Of a stretch of 64,000 bases of DNA, positions 22,338 to 34,025 are shown in pieces. Under the pieces are notes generated by a model that was not told where the DNA came from, did not search any database, and worked only from the letters and a program-made list of their open reading frames with translations. Origin of the DNA: Diorhabda sublineata (Eukaryota; Arthropoda; Insecta; Coleoptera; Chrysomelidae); the NCBI RefSeq assembly GCF_026230105.1, contig NC_079478.1:1627653-1691652 (forward strand), read 5' to 3'. How positions within the stretch are numbered: position 1 is the stretch's first letter; each line of letters begins with the position of its first letter. A program made the translations under genes and the position numbers.

Positions 22338-23664
22338 AAACAGTGTGCTAAGTATTTATTTAGTAGTTTTTCGAGTTAATCATATGAGGAGCTTTTTGTA
22401 GTACAGGCTAGAACAGGAAAGTATCCCTACTTTTGTCTTTTTGTCTAAAAAATTCAGGTCATTAGAATTTGTCAATGGATTCCCAACCCTCAGACTCATT
22501 CCTAACCCAAGCTTTTTTCTAACCATAACAGATGGTCATCATAAACTCAAACAGAACTGAAAAAAATGTGTTCAAGCATCCGAAACTCTCATAATTGACT
22601 TGCCACTCTATACGCGTGTTTTATACAGTTACGAAGAGCCTACCTGGGGTTGTAAATAACTAGATTGTTAAAAATCCTCTTAAAGTTCATTAGAAGCCTC
22701 TTCATGGTGAGAAGTGGTATGCAGTCAGCAGTGGAGGTATAATCAGGCCTAATTTTTCTCGAGGAAAACAATTCTGAGCAATTTCTTGAGCACCAGATGA
22801 ATCAGATTAGTTTGGAACAAGGATGATAATATCTCTAATTCTGTTGGCACAGGCAATTGATTTATCAGTAAACTAGCTCTATATTATTACTTGTCCTCCT
22901 ATATGGATCTTAAATTGGAGAAAATCAAAAGTGAATAAATTAATTGAGGCACAGAGATGGATGGTGTCGTTTCCTTCAACGTCAGTCATGAATACCATCA
23001 GTTTAAACATCGTGTACTGTATAAAAAGACGTTAAAGGCTCAAATGTCACTATATACACATCCTCTCCAAATAGTTGGTTAGCAATTTGTACCTTGTTCA
23101 AGGTACTCTACTTGCCCAGAGAAATTTCCTCACAGGACACAAAATAACAATATTCGTTTCATTTATATTTTTATAGTATCTCTTGCATAAACTTATCGTT
23201 TATTCAGCACAAAAAACTTGGAAATTATCATAACATACAGTCTTTGTTTAATATTTTACGTTTTAAAATAATAATCAACTTTTATTTCATTCGAAGCAGC
23301 CGAAAGCAATTTAAAAAACTCATTTATTTTTTGTTTTGTAATTTGCAATATACTTATGGTCGCTTCACGAGAAATGAAACCGTCGACAAATGCCATTCTG
23401 TCAATTTGTAGTATAATATCGGAACGTATTTACCAATTCGTTTTGTAATTTTTCTCGCACACGTCAAACTGTCTGTTATTCCTCTGCAATTTTTATTTCC
23501 AGCGCAACAAACAATGAGATATGAATAATTATGGAAGTTTAAATAATTACATGTGCCGTATGGTGAGTGAAAAGATACAAGGCGATACAGACAATAACAA
23601 TATTCTATGATAACTTTAATAATAATAGATAGCCCGACGTTTTTAGCACTCATTTACTTCAAAA
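22338..23664. other. No gene seen
   Basis: AT-rich DNA. A 99-codon minus frame (23354-23653) has a Tyr/Ser/Ile-rich product with no motif I recognise. No repeat was found. Confidence 0.4.
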
Positions 23665-24700
23665 GAGCTCCCAGACAGACCTATCACGTGTCTAGTCACT
23701 TTATATAAGATACTTACAGATTTTATCACTAACATAATTTATAGGAAAGTCGAGGAAAATAATATCTTAGTAGAGAAACAGAAAGGTTGCAGAAGAGATC
23801 ACCAAAAGGTGCAAAGAACGACTTATTGTAGACCATGTGATACATTACTGACTTATGGTGGATGTCTTGCAGATTTACAAAGTCCACCCAACTAGTGTAA
23901 GCTTGAACCTAAATCTGCAAATCGGTTCAAACTCCCTCAGTACCGACGAAATACCCATTCATAGGGGAATATACCAGGGCGACTCCTTGAGTCCGTTGTG
24001 GTTCTGCCTTGCAATAAATCCTCTTTCTATCATCCTCAATGATATAAAGTAGAGATTCAACATTAAAGCTAATAGAAACACCAACTGTACCGTCTCCCAT
24101 CTTCTTTATATGGACGATATCCAGCTATATGCAGCTAATAAGAGTTACGTTAATCACCTCGATGCAACACAGCGATTCTCCACTGATATACAAATGGAGT
24201 TTGGACTCTATATATCGAGAAAGGCATTCTCATGCACGGAGATATCGTACAGGCGATGGAAAATGGAGAAGCCTTCCAATACCTAAGTTACTGGACCACA
24301 AGCAGGCAAAAGCTAGAATCCAGGATCAGTACACGAAAAGAGTGAAGTCACTTATGAAGTCTGAATTAAATTTGAAATCCTGAAATGGACGAAAACAGAG
24401 CTAGAGGGTATTTAGAGGTTGACACCAACAATGATGACGAAGAACAACAACCACTACCCGGAGTCATCCACTATTAGAACAAAATTACCCCGAAAAGAGG
24501 GAGGCTTGATCCACCTTGTTAATTATATCCAAGGCGGATAAGAATTACTCACCCTTCAACCTCGCATCGCCAGAATTTGACTGAAGATGTTGACAAAGAA
24601 GCTTTACACATACCCGAACCTTCTCTAGAGGAAAAATGTTGCCTACTTCAGGGCCATTTTTAAAACAAACCTCATCTTAAATAAAATCTTGGATATCTTC
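23665..24700 (+). mobile_element. R4-like non-LTR retrotransposon relic, RT and downstream region
   Basis: This is a long but broken LINE coding trace. From about 23675 one frame reads DRPITCLVTLYKILTDF, then VEENNILVEKQKGCRRD, the N-terminal fingers of the RT. The 65-codon open piece at 23855-24052 includes IPIHRGIYQGDSLSPLWFCL, the RT QGDSLSP block. LLYMDDIQLYAA at about 24101-24136 is the catalytic YMDD box. MEFGL and a basic stretch, KRVKSLMKSELN, follow in shifted frames. Next come EILKWTKTELEGI, RLTPTMMTKNNNHYP and LPRKEGGLIHLVNYI, the region that follows the RT in R4/R2-group elements. Stops and indels make it inactive. The catalytic YMDD itself is preserved. The 5' end and any restriction-like endonuclease were not found. 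Confidence 0.75.
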
Positions 24701-25189
24701 GCCAAAAACAAATATTTGTCTTATTTATCTTACAGCAATACCTTTAGAAATTGCGCTATTTTCAAGATATTTACTCAAATTAAATATTTTTTATCCCTTA
24801 TAATTTGTTTTTCAAGGTTGATAAATCTCCCTATATATATATATTTAATATTTAACATTTAGATGCTTTAATATTTTCTTTTGTACTTGTATTAACATTG
24901 AATGGTTTTAGTTTGTTGAAAGAGGTGTTGTGTGACAATAGAAAAGTTTTTAAAACAATGTGTCGTATTCAATACGTTCTTGAAATATTGCTGTCATTAG
25001 TCACGCGCTTTTAAAAATAAAAATATTTTAATAAACGGACACTTTAAATATACTCAATGATATAAGATGAAGTATCATACTTAGGTGGAATAATATTACC
25101 GGTTAGTGCGTTTAGTTCAGCTTTGGGCTGAGATTAGTTTCCAAAGAACTGAACTGATCCACCTCTTTAATAGTCCATTATGCCCTTAT
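24701..25189. other. No gene seen
   Basis: AT-rich sequence containing a short TA-rich stretch near 24830. It may be the 3' untranslated remains of the preceding LINE. Nothing else is identifiable. Confidence 0.45.
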
Positions 25190-25530
25190 ATAGTCGCAAC
25201 GCTAATGATGGAAGATTACATGAAGCAATCGCACAAAGAAATAACCAAGGAAGACAAGCGATAAGACAACTAAATAGTGTATTGTGGGACAAACAGATAC
25301 CTCAAGAATGCCTGAAGACCGCATAACCAAACAAATTTTAAATTGTACACCACGAGGAAGAAGAAAGAGAGGAAGACCAAGATAAAGTTGGAGGGAGGGT
25401 ATCGAGAAGGATATTCCAGAAAGAGGATTGAAAGAAGATCTTTGGGAAGATCGAGAAAGATGGAAACTGGGAATCGGAAGACGGCGAAGAACGTTTTAAC
25501 TCGATTAATATTATTATTATCATTATAGAG
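25190..25530 (+). mobile_element. RTE-like LINE 3' end with TTA-rich tail
   Basis: One frame reads DGRLHEAIAQRNNQGRQAIR and continues QLNSVLWDKQIP from about 25208, RT-region wording. After a deletion it goes straight to the basic C-terminus: RGRRKRGRPR, a stop, SWREGIEKDIPERGL, WEDREKWKLGIGRRRRTF. This order is typical of insect RTE-like proteins (RGRP, DRE-x-W, GRRR). The coding trace ends just before TTAATATTATTATTATCATT, the simple-sequence tail such LINEs often carry. So this is a 3' terminus with a large internal deletion. The 61-codon plus frame and the minus frames here are shadows. Confidence 0.7.
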
Positions 25531-25639
25531 TCGCATCTCGGATATTCCTTTCATTGCAGAGACTTCTTTGAAAGATCAAAAATTCTGACTCTTACTTCCT
25601 TATTCATCTTTACCTTATTAGTAAGCATGCTTCTCCAAT

Positions 25640-25800
25640 TTCAGAAAGATCGTTGCACGGCTATCCATTTAGGTACACGGAGCATGACCTTTACCTACCT
25701 CCTCCACGTTCAGACTTAGTTAAGGGCTCAATATTTTACAATGCAAAAAAATGCACAATCATTTGCCAATTGAAATCAAACCGATATCATTATTTCCCTC
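25640..25800 (+). mobile_element. Possible jockey-type LINE C-terminal relic
   Basis: The open frame at 25653-25868 reads RYTEHDLYLPPPRSDLVKGS, followed by IFYNAKKCTIICQLKSN. The pattern of a Tyr-rich lead, LYLPPPRSDLVKGS, then a YN-x-x-x-x-Y-x-x-L helix resembles the extreme C-terminus of jockey/CR1-type RT proteins. There, a P-x-R-T segment precedes FYNG-x-K-LYN-x-LP. The Leu-Pro pair itself is lost. The region is short, and the call rests on this pattern alone. Confidence 0.38.
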
Positions 25801-26789
25801 ATTCCGCAATAATTTGCTTCTACTACAAACAATTTTTTGAGAATAAAGCATTTTCTCTAGCTCTCTGATATCACTAACGGTTCCAGAAATTCCAACTTTG
25901 TCAGCAGCCTAAATAACGGTGGATTACATGTCAACAGCCTATATACCCTTGATTTAAGAAAATAAGTTTTGAATCATTAGTAGTCGAAGGAAATTAACAC
26001 TATAGTTTTGTAGAAATCTTAGATAAAAGTTGTATAATAAGTAATATCGGTTTTCCGACCAATTTTAAGCTGGAAAAATTGGCGTACCAAATTTCCAAAA
26101 TTTCCTTTGGATTAAAATTTTTTCAAACGTAAGAATCTCGCAATCAAAAGGTATAAAATTACCATTTTGGTTTACTTTCTCAGTTCTAAACTACTTTGAG
26201 TTAATTTGTTCAAAAATACAAAAGAAATGAAAAAAAAATAATAAATCAATTAATGAATGGATGAATCAATATGAGTAAATTATAACATTTTAATTTCAAA
26301 ATGGAGATATCTCTAAATTTCGGGAATTTTGAGAGTAAAACATGATCTAGATTCCATGGAATACGTTCCAATATTCATAGAATATCAACACGGAGGTTTT
26401 CGCTTGTGAACTGTTACTACTATTAAAACAATGTAAATTTTAGCAGGCATAGACATAATATTACATTTGTTAACTAAACACAATTTATTGGAGCTATTAA
26501 AATCATAAATTTGTAGCACATGTGATATTAACAAATGAATTGGAGGGTCCAGCAATCGACACATTTCTCTAATTAGACCAATTAGTGAACTCGCATTCGA
26601 CAGTTATCTACTTTACCAACTGACCATATCCTATCAAAGGAAAAGGACTCGTATTATAAGTTATTATAGATACGTAAAGTAGTTTACTACTTTTCAATCA
26701 AATATTACTGCAATATTGAAGATTAAAAAGAATTAGAACAAAGCTGAAAGGAATTATCTGCAAAACCTGTTGCAAAATCAGATATATAA
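25801..26789. other. No gene seen
   Basis: AT-rich, stop-dense sequence with no recognisable motif or repeat. Confidence 0.5.
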
Positions 26790-27960
26790 AAAAGGGATAT
26801 CAACCCATAAGTATGGTGAGGAATATGACGAAACTTGAGGAAATAAAACAAAACAAACCATAGAAAATTAAAAAATGGAAGGCACCAGAAAAGGATCTAA
26901 TTACAGCAGAGTTACTGAAATGTGGAAAAGCCTATGCAAGTATGCTTAATATACTGGATTTATTGGATTGTGAAATTTACCGTAGGATTTTACTTTTGAG
27001 CGCTATTTGCTAAGGATTTTCAAGTGCTTATTAGAAAAAATAGATTACACTTTATGCCAAAAGAAGCAATAGGTGATTACTAGTGTAGCTTCAGGTCTAC
27101 GACTAAGCTATGACCAAGGATTTAAACTGAAGCTCCTCTTTGTGGATTTCAAGCAGACGTATGATTCAATACGTAGAAGACATTTGTTACAGGTGAAACT
27201 GAAACTGAATAACACCGAAAATGGAAAAGTTGTCGAAGGAAGCCTATCGGAAAAGTTTGAAACAAAAAGTGCTACTTAACCTTAAAACGCAGATGATGTG
27301 GTAGTTATAAGTAAAACGAAAAAGGATCTTTGAAAAGGATAAATGAACAAACGACCAAATATATTGAGATGGGAGAGGATCTTGATAGCTGTAACCAATT
27401 CGAATACCTGGGAGTGACAGTGAAGGAGGTGAAACCACGGAAATCGACAAAAGACTACCGAGATGGAACAAAACGTTTGGAGCCCTAGGAGAACTATTAA
27501 AATCAAAAGATATTTAAGAGTTGCCAAGTTAAGAATTTACAAGACAGTTATACAGCTAACGCTGCTGTATGGAAGTGAGTGTTGGATCATAAGGAAAAAA
27601 GAAGAGAAGAAGGATTTTCGGAAGAGTGCGAAAGCAAAACGAGTGAAGAGACGAAACGAACGCAGAGATCAAAGTACTGTACGGTCAAGCTGTGATGGGG
27701 TATGGTCGAGGAAAGTTGGGCGGAAAAATCGTTTTTAAGGGGAGAAGGAGCGAAAACGAAAAGAGAGCGTTCACGGAAAAATGGATAGAAGCATATAGAG
27801 AAGATTTTGAAAGAATAGGAATAGAGAACTGGATTGAAGCACCCATGAACAAAAATAGATGGAGGAAAGCAGTAGATCGACTCCAAGCCTTGGACCAATA
27901 AGGCCTGTTGAGCTGTTTATATATATATAATCAGAATTAAGAATGTCATGGTCAATTTCT
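26790..27960 (+). mobile_element. RTE-like LINE relic spanning RT to 3' end
   Basis: Blocks appear in the correct order. KIKKWKAPEKDLITAELLKC (about 26859-26920) is the RT entry block, usually KAPG-D. LLFVDFKQTYDSIRRRHLL (27136-27190) is the first catalytic block. NADDVVVISKTKKDL (27285-27330) is the ADD box with its leading Tyr read as Asn. FEYLGVTVKEG and TTEIDKRL (about 27392-27455) follow. YKTVIQLTLLYGSECWIIRK (27538-27597) is the thumb/linker. The C-terminus is EKRAFTEKWIEAYREDFERI, then IENWIEAP and NRWRKAVDRLQALDQ-stop at 27899. AT-microsatellite sequence follows at 27920-27935. Frameshifts join the blocks, and much of the palm is deleted. The minus frames across it are shadows. This is one of the most complete LINE traces here. 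Confidence 0.78.
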
Positions 27961-28189
27961 TGCATAAATGGTAAAAATCATTATCAAGTACCTGGAAAAG
28001 TAATAAGACTTCGACAGCCACATACTTTTTTTAACTTTTGTTTGGAATACACAACAAAGATAATTTATTCTAGTCGAGGGGGAACAATTCTAAACCAAAC
28101 TATACAATTTTTGCATTCGTTAATGATGTGGACTCGATGTCAAGAACAGAAAAGTGCCTAATTGAAAGCTGCGGGGAATTATAAGAAGG

Positions 28190-29180
28190 GGTACGAGTTG
28201 CGAGACTTTCAATTAAAAAGAGAATGAGTAATTTTATTGTTAATTGGTAGAGGAAATAATGAGGCTACAGATGCAATAAATAAAAGGTGAAGTAATTCAA
28301 CTAGCTGATTATTTGGGAACTATATTCACATTTAAAGGAATATTTCGGAGCAAACTAAGATAGCAAGAACGAAAAGTGAGACTTTACCAACGATCGGCTA
28401 TTAGAAAAATAAACTTAGCTTGTTTATAATCTGTCAACTCAATAAAGACCCTGTATAAACGCGTTAAGATATGTAGATCAAATAGTAAGCATAATTTTTG
28501 GAAAAACCTTAGATTCTTTTGAACGCATAAAGCAGCCTATATCATTAGAAGTTACTTTATAATGAAACGGGCCTTAAAGCTGCTTCTAAGGATAAATAAT
28601 CAAAGGATCGTTCTAATAATTTATGATAACAGTATTATTCATTGACCATTTCCCCAAGTATATTATAATTTCATGTAAATAGCTGGTACTGAATTAGAAC
28701 ACAGTTGATTTTTTTAATGTAGCTTCTTCATTATATATTTCATTTGTTGAATGAATATTTCTTGATTCAATGGTTGCCAAAAAGAAGGAATTGAAAAGCT
28801 AGGCTGGAAATTGATGATACTTTTTAATTCTCTTTACTATCAAGATATGAAACTTGAAATAATTACACCTATTGTGGCTAATGCAACCTTTAAAAGGAGA
28901 ATCCCGAGAGAAATGTATGCTCCAGTAAAGAATGGAGATATTGGAGGACTAGAAGTAACGTAGAATTAGTAGGATTTACAAAGAAAAATCATAATATACG
29001 TCATAAACAAATATAGTGACTTGAAAAGCTGGATCTAATGAATAATTGGACACCCCATAAAAGTGGTTAGATGAAGTGTAACAACACCAAAAGGGAATGA
29101 AAGTTGAAAATATGAAAAATTAGATATCGATAGTTTAATAAAGGAAAACAAGGTTTTTCATGGACTGGACTGGACTGGAT
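28190..29180 (+). mobile_element. LINE relic fragments (RT connection and C-terminal linker)
   Basis: At about 28295-28380 the plus strand reads LADYLGTIFTFKGIF, then QERKVRLYQRSAIRK. This matches the FEYLG-x-x-x-T-x-x-G strand and following helix of LINE RTs. At about 28892-28945 it reads FKRRIPREMYAPVKNGDIGG, which fits the RK-x-LR-x-IYGPV-x-x-NGEW segment of the same proteins. Material between and after carries many stops. The two pieces could be one element with an intervening insertion or two separate elements; I cannot tell. A short GGACTGGACTGGACTGGA run lies at about 29163-29180. Confidence 0.5.
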
Positions 29181-30289
29181 GATTTTATTCAATCTATAGT
29201 AAATTAAAATTGATTGTCCGTTATTTACAAAACGATTCATCACGTATAGTAAATAAAATATTCAGTTAATAATTATTCCTGAGGTAATTATCTTGCGAGT
29301 CCATTATAATGGACTGGGATTGTCTTCCGAATATACAATATAGTATACACGGGCTACATATATACTAAATGGCGTACCGTGTACAGTGTAAACTCATTTC
29401 AATCCGAAGTCTCTGATGGCGTCCATCTTAATTAAATCTAATTAGGAAGGGCCCAGCTATTTGCCATTGTATAGTTTACATCTCTATATCGTAGATGTTA
29501 GGTATTTAGATGAACAGATTAAATATTTGTCCTATACTCTATAATAGTTATTACCTCTAAATATAGACCGTGAACATGGATACTTTTGTTTTCCAGTTAT
29601 TGTTACATTTTGACTCTTGAGAATGTCTTATCAACTCAATGTATTGGTTTTTCAACTGATTTCTTACTTTTTCCAGTAGATAGCATTGACCTAATCTAGA
29701 ATGATATGGAAAACACTTTGATTGTGTACTGGATTCGTGTAACTGTATTATTACAATGCATTTTTATGGGAAAACATTCCTCAAAATTAGCCCTTTCTTA
29801 TTTGGAACAAACCCAATTCGAAGTTTTCAGGTATCGACAGTTTTTTATGGAATACAAATGCGATTTCCTCGATATAAATCAAGCTTTCCGCCGAATATTG
29901 TACGATATTTACTTCAAGGAGAGAGAGTTGTTTCGTTGAGTTGTTTGTGGAATAGATATGGTGGATTTAGGATTATAGAGCAATGCGTAGAAGGAAAAGA
30001 AGAAACAAACAATTTGGTTCTCCAACCGGCTTACAAGGAAATCGCAAAAAACCTACAAGAGACCGCAGCAAATGCAACAAGAGGCGCAGATGCAAAGCAA
30101 TCGACGAATGCTGTAAAATGCAAGTAAATAGTTAGTAAAGCACAGACGTTCTTTAAAAGGAAAGAAAAAATCATCGACCAGCGAAAAAATTAACGGCGTA
30201 GGCATCAAGTGCGACCAAGAACCTAGAATTGCCCTTTGTGGGATCAGAACCTTTATGTGGTATCAGATATAGAAATAATGAAAGATGCA
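29181..30289. other. No firmly recognised gene
   Basis: Overlapping plus frames at 29706-29939 (77 codons) and 29756-30127 (123 codons) are relatively long for this window. The latter ends in a helical, Ala/Thr-rich stretch, AYKEIAKNLQETAANATRG. I do not recognise the protein. It precedes LINE debris in the same orientation, so it might be the upstream part of that element. Confidence 0.35.
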
Positions 30290-30720
30290 CTAGGAAAAGA
30301 AGGTAAATAGGAACAAAACCAATTATTGGGACAACCTACAAAGGCTGAGATAAACAAAGATTTTTCTAGGAAACTATAACCAGAGTAGATCTGCTGAATC
30401 TATCAACCTAAGTAAGAACAAACTACGAATACTAACAGGATTTCTATCGAGCCTCAACAAACACCCGAAGGCGCTAGATTTAGATAATGCGAGGTGCATA
30501 TTTTGGTACACAGAGAACAAAGCCTCTATCTACATTTCAGGAATTTCAGAGCACTACACAAAGGGCTACTATCTAACATCAACCCAATACAAGAAAACAA
30601 AGGGAGGAGGAGATCTAGTGGATTATTTAGTAAACTGAAAGTGGAAATGGTTGATAAGAAGCATGGATGCATGTCATACTGAGTGAAGACATAAACAGAA
30701 AGGTAGGAATAGAATAAGTA
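30290..30720 (+). mobile_element. Probable LINE tail relic
   Basis: In one frame of the plus strand near 30380-30460, SAESINLSKNKLRILTGFLS reads in order and is followed by SLNKHPKAL. LINE proteins of the R1/jockey side contain a LLNLSR-x-x-LR-x-LTG-x-LTGH segment just after the RT, which this resembles. The Cys/His residues that normally follow are not evident. The frame then gives ARCIFWYTENKASIYISGIS, unlike that region. The first half is supported, the remainder not. Confidence 0.42.
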
Positions 30721-32919
30721 GTTGAAATGATGGAATCGAGTTAAGATAACTGACGGGCTACAGCAACACTTACAGTTACATAGCTTGATGCGGGATTCGA
30801 TAACCAGAGGAAATCCTCTGCACTTCTAAATAGGCGAAGGCGATGGATCACTCAGTTTAAGATATTTCTCATCTAGGGAGAAGTTTCTTATAAGACAGCG
30901 GAAAGATACACACGGAACAAACAACCACGATGATAAAGAAGAAAAATCACTGTTACTACTCCATCGACCAACCCAGATTTCAAAGAATCTTAGAAAGGAG
31001 AAATGAAAACATCTACTTAAAGTGTAATGTGATTTACAATCGCTCCTGTCGCAATGACAGGAGGTTTAGAAAGACTATTTGTTTCACCTTTTCGTGCATG
31101 TATTTCAAAGAACTTCTTTCTGTATAGTTTCATCTTTAGTGGGTTCATCTTTTAAGACATTTTCCATTATTGGGGTAAGCCAAAAATCACATACTGCTAA
31201 AGACGGGGAGTAAGGTTGAGGTGGACAGATTAAAAGACTTTACTAGGATTAAAAATGAAACCGTTGGTTCATTTTCAGATATTTTTTTTACCATATCAAT
31301 TTTTTGTGGGATTGTATGATGTAACAATCGTTGTATGGCCTTAATTGACTCATTTCTATTTTTGAATCGTTCACATTTGCAGTTTCTATATTATCACCTT
31401 AGATTTTATGAATTTTTTCAACATAGAACAAAATTTAATATTTAATTTAATTTAATATTTCAAAGCTATAAACAAGATACTGCGGCAGCGGCTTTAGTAG
31501 CAAGCTGATAAGCTGGATTGGAATAAAACTTGTCACTGCTTATTTTAACACAGTGTAAGTTGATATAGATGCAGTTTAGTAAAGTGCAGTTTTACAAATC
31601 AGACCTCTTATATATTTTGAGGAATGTCCTGAATGATTTTGAATAAATTTTAAATTTCGGCTTACATTTAACAATGTTTATGTTTAAAACGGATTTTTGG
31701 TCTGAAATAACCCTGAAGAAAAAAAAACTACCCCATATTCAACAAATCAAAGTGGCTTTAATATGGACGCCCATTCCGTATTTTCCCCTTCAAAAAGGTG
31801 TCACTACCAAAAGTATGTTTTGTTGTCATATGTCTTTTATTATCAGTATCAACGACAATGAGCATACTGCAATGGGAGACATATTTTTAGTAATATGCGC
31901 AACTCATTTTCCCAACAATTTATAAAATAGATGCTATACGGGATACTTAACGAAAATTGTGACATATAGCCCTTATAGGGATGGCAAATGGACGAGATTC
32001 AAACAATATTAGTAGATAATGACACTGATAAGATGGATGAGCTTTAATGAATATAATCTTTGGGTGAATGTCATAAATTATTTAAAAATACATATAATGG
32101 GGTGGAAAAATTCTTTTACGATAACTGAATGTTACTAAAATTAGTATCTATTACTATAAAAAGAGTGTGATTATACCTATTTTTTTACATTGAATAATTA
32201 TTTGATTAAGTGGCTTCAAACGGTTCTTCTTCAAAGAATTGCTTGTCTTAAATGTGTATAAAAAAGTAACTGCACTGAATTTTAATTACATAACGTATTA
32301 GGTACGACATCTTTTATCTATTATCTATTATCTATTCAATACACCTTCTAGAATTCTCCATAGATGACTTACAAACAGCAGATAATTTAAGAAAAAGCCT
32401 TCCAGTGTTCATGAGTGACGAACCAAATTACAGAGCCTTCCAAAAGTGCAAAAATACAGGGGATGGGTATTTATTGGCTAGAAATCAAATACTCAGAGTT
32501 AAAAGGAAATCCATCTTAGTGCCTTCAAAGTGGAAGTACTGCAATTGATGTTGTGCACAATTCTATTCGAGAACTAACAAACAATAGCTTCGAAAACTAT
32601 TAACTCACAAATGAGCATGTTAAAGTTGGTCATGGGGTGTTTAGGTAAGGAAATAAAGACAATGGGCATTTACTAGACCAGAGTTGGTAAAAACCATTTA
32701 AAAGCAGACCAAAAGGAGATGGGAAATCGCTGACGAGCACTATAATCGGAGTCTATATCCATTCTTGAACACGCAGGATTGTTTATCGGGAAGTATAAAT
32801 GTGGGAGATCTTTCTTCACGTATTTCTGATGGGCCACAGTCATTTAAGAGATGGCGGTAGTTGCTTGAAAAATACCACTTTATTACAAACTACACAATCT
32901 ATATAGAATATGTTTCAAG
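30721..32919. other. No recognised gene; possible further LINE debris
   Basis: Short frames at 30930-31127 and 31674-31925 lack motifs. Around 32690-32860 the plus strand reads KQTKRRWEIADEHYNRSLYP in a region that could be old LINE sequence, but no diagnostic block follows. A small (TCTATTA)n run lies near 32315-32335. The rest is AT-rich. Confidence 0.35.
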
Positions 32920-33830
32920 TTTGAGGACGCCACGATGTTTAGTATTTGATTTGCATCCTTCAATAGTGGATTTGTCAAAGGGGAACTAGATTCTATTTTA
33001 GATGAGATTGCTCCTTTGTCATCAACAGTAAAACATTGGGTAACAGAGTTTAGATGAGACCGTACAACCTGCGAAGACACCAGCATCGCAGTGGACGCCC
33101 AAATGATGTGACGACTCCAGAAATGTTGCAGAAAATTCACAAAGCGGTACTGGATGATCGTCAACTGCTAGCATTTGAGAAAAGTGCGGTACATAGCATA
33201 TTCATTGAAAATTTGGACAGGAAAAAGCTGTGCGCAAGATGGGTGTCGTGTTTGCTCACAATGCAACAAAAACAGCGTGGTGAATATGTTTCCATCGAGT
33301 GTTTGCGCCGTTTCATGCATAAAACGTGGATCCATCCGCGAAACAACAGAACAATCGAAACAATTAGCTGAAAAGAGAGAATCGGTTCCATCTGCAGGAA
33401 AGATCATAGCGTCGTTTTTTTGGGATGCGCGTGGGATAATTTCCATTGACTATTATGAAAAAGAAAAACTATCAACGGCTAGTTTGATGTGAGCTTATTA
33501 CAACGTTTGAGTGAAGAAATCGAGCCAAAACGACCACATTTGTTTAATAAGAAAGTATTGTTTCACCACGACAGTTCACCAGCTCACACATCCGTTATTG
33601 CAATTGCCAAAAATAATTAATTGAACTTTGAATTGCTACCTCATCCACCCTATTCATCAGATTTAGCCCCCTTGGATCATTTTGTATTTCCAGACTTGTA
33701 AAATGGCTCGGTGGTCAAAGATTTTCCAACAATGAAAAAATGAAACTTATTATTAACTAAGAGCTCTCAGGAAATAAAAGCTACCTACAGAGTGTGAAAC
33801 CTTGGATATTTAAAGATTTGAAAATCTCGA
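32920..33830 (+). mobile_element. Mariner transposase relic, nearly full length
   Basis: The order of blocks is canonical. LSSTVKHWVTEFR at about 33020 is part of the N-terminal helix-turn-helix. HRSGRPNDVTTPEMLQKIHK follows (from about 33083 in the 33054-33371 frame), then VLDDRQLLAFEKSAVHSI, LDRKKLCARWVSCLLTMQQK and TWIH. After a frame change come VPSAGKIIASFFWDARGII and IDYYEKEK (33388-33465), then KKVLFHHDSSPAHTS-like sequence around 33555. A decayed PPYSSDLAPLDH block (about 33645) would hold the third Asp, and WLGGQRFSNNEK follows near 33710. The stretch between the ATMEQK-like helix and TWIH is shortened. Several stops and at least three frameshifts make it inactive. The minus-strand frames at 32883-33446 are shadows. 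Confidence 0.82.
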
Positions 33831-33892
33831 AATGTTTTCATATATCGAATATATATTAGTACTATAAATGAAAATACTAATTGTTTAGTGAA

Positions 33893-34025
33893 CAGTAAAA
33901 GTCGATTTATAAAATCTTACGCCCGCGCTCGCGTTCCAACGCCTAGCCAACGTAAAGTCAAACGTAACTTCAACGAGAACGCAGCTCGGGTGCGAACGTC
34001 CGAGTTTATAAATCCACCTTAAGGC
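33893..34025. repeat. Small GC-rich inverted-repeat element (MITE-like)
   Basis: The left end has GATTTATAAAATCTTACGCC and the right end, in reverse complement, GATTTATAAACTCGGACGTT. Similarity continues inward for about 15 bp through CGC/CG-rich sequence. The 133-bp element is strikingly GC- and CpG-rich for this window. It lies about 60 bp downstream of the mariner relic. No coding capacity or confirmed target-site duplication was seen. A TTAA lies at the right border. Confidence 0.55.

Noticed and set aside
25270..25554. Hydrophobic minus-strand frames that look like membrane segments
   Set aside because: They are the complement of a basic RTE-like C-terminus; hydrophobicity is a by-product of Lys/Arg codons on the other strand.
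27244..27965. Overlapping minus-strand frames of 64-103 codons
   Set aside because: They are antisense to a clear plus-strand LINE trace ending in NRWRKAVDRLQALDQ.
32883..33446. Minus-strand frames of 76-93 codons
   Set aside because: Antisense shadows of the plus-strand mariner relic.
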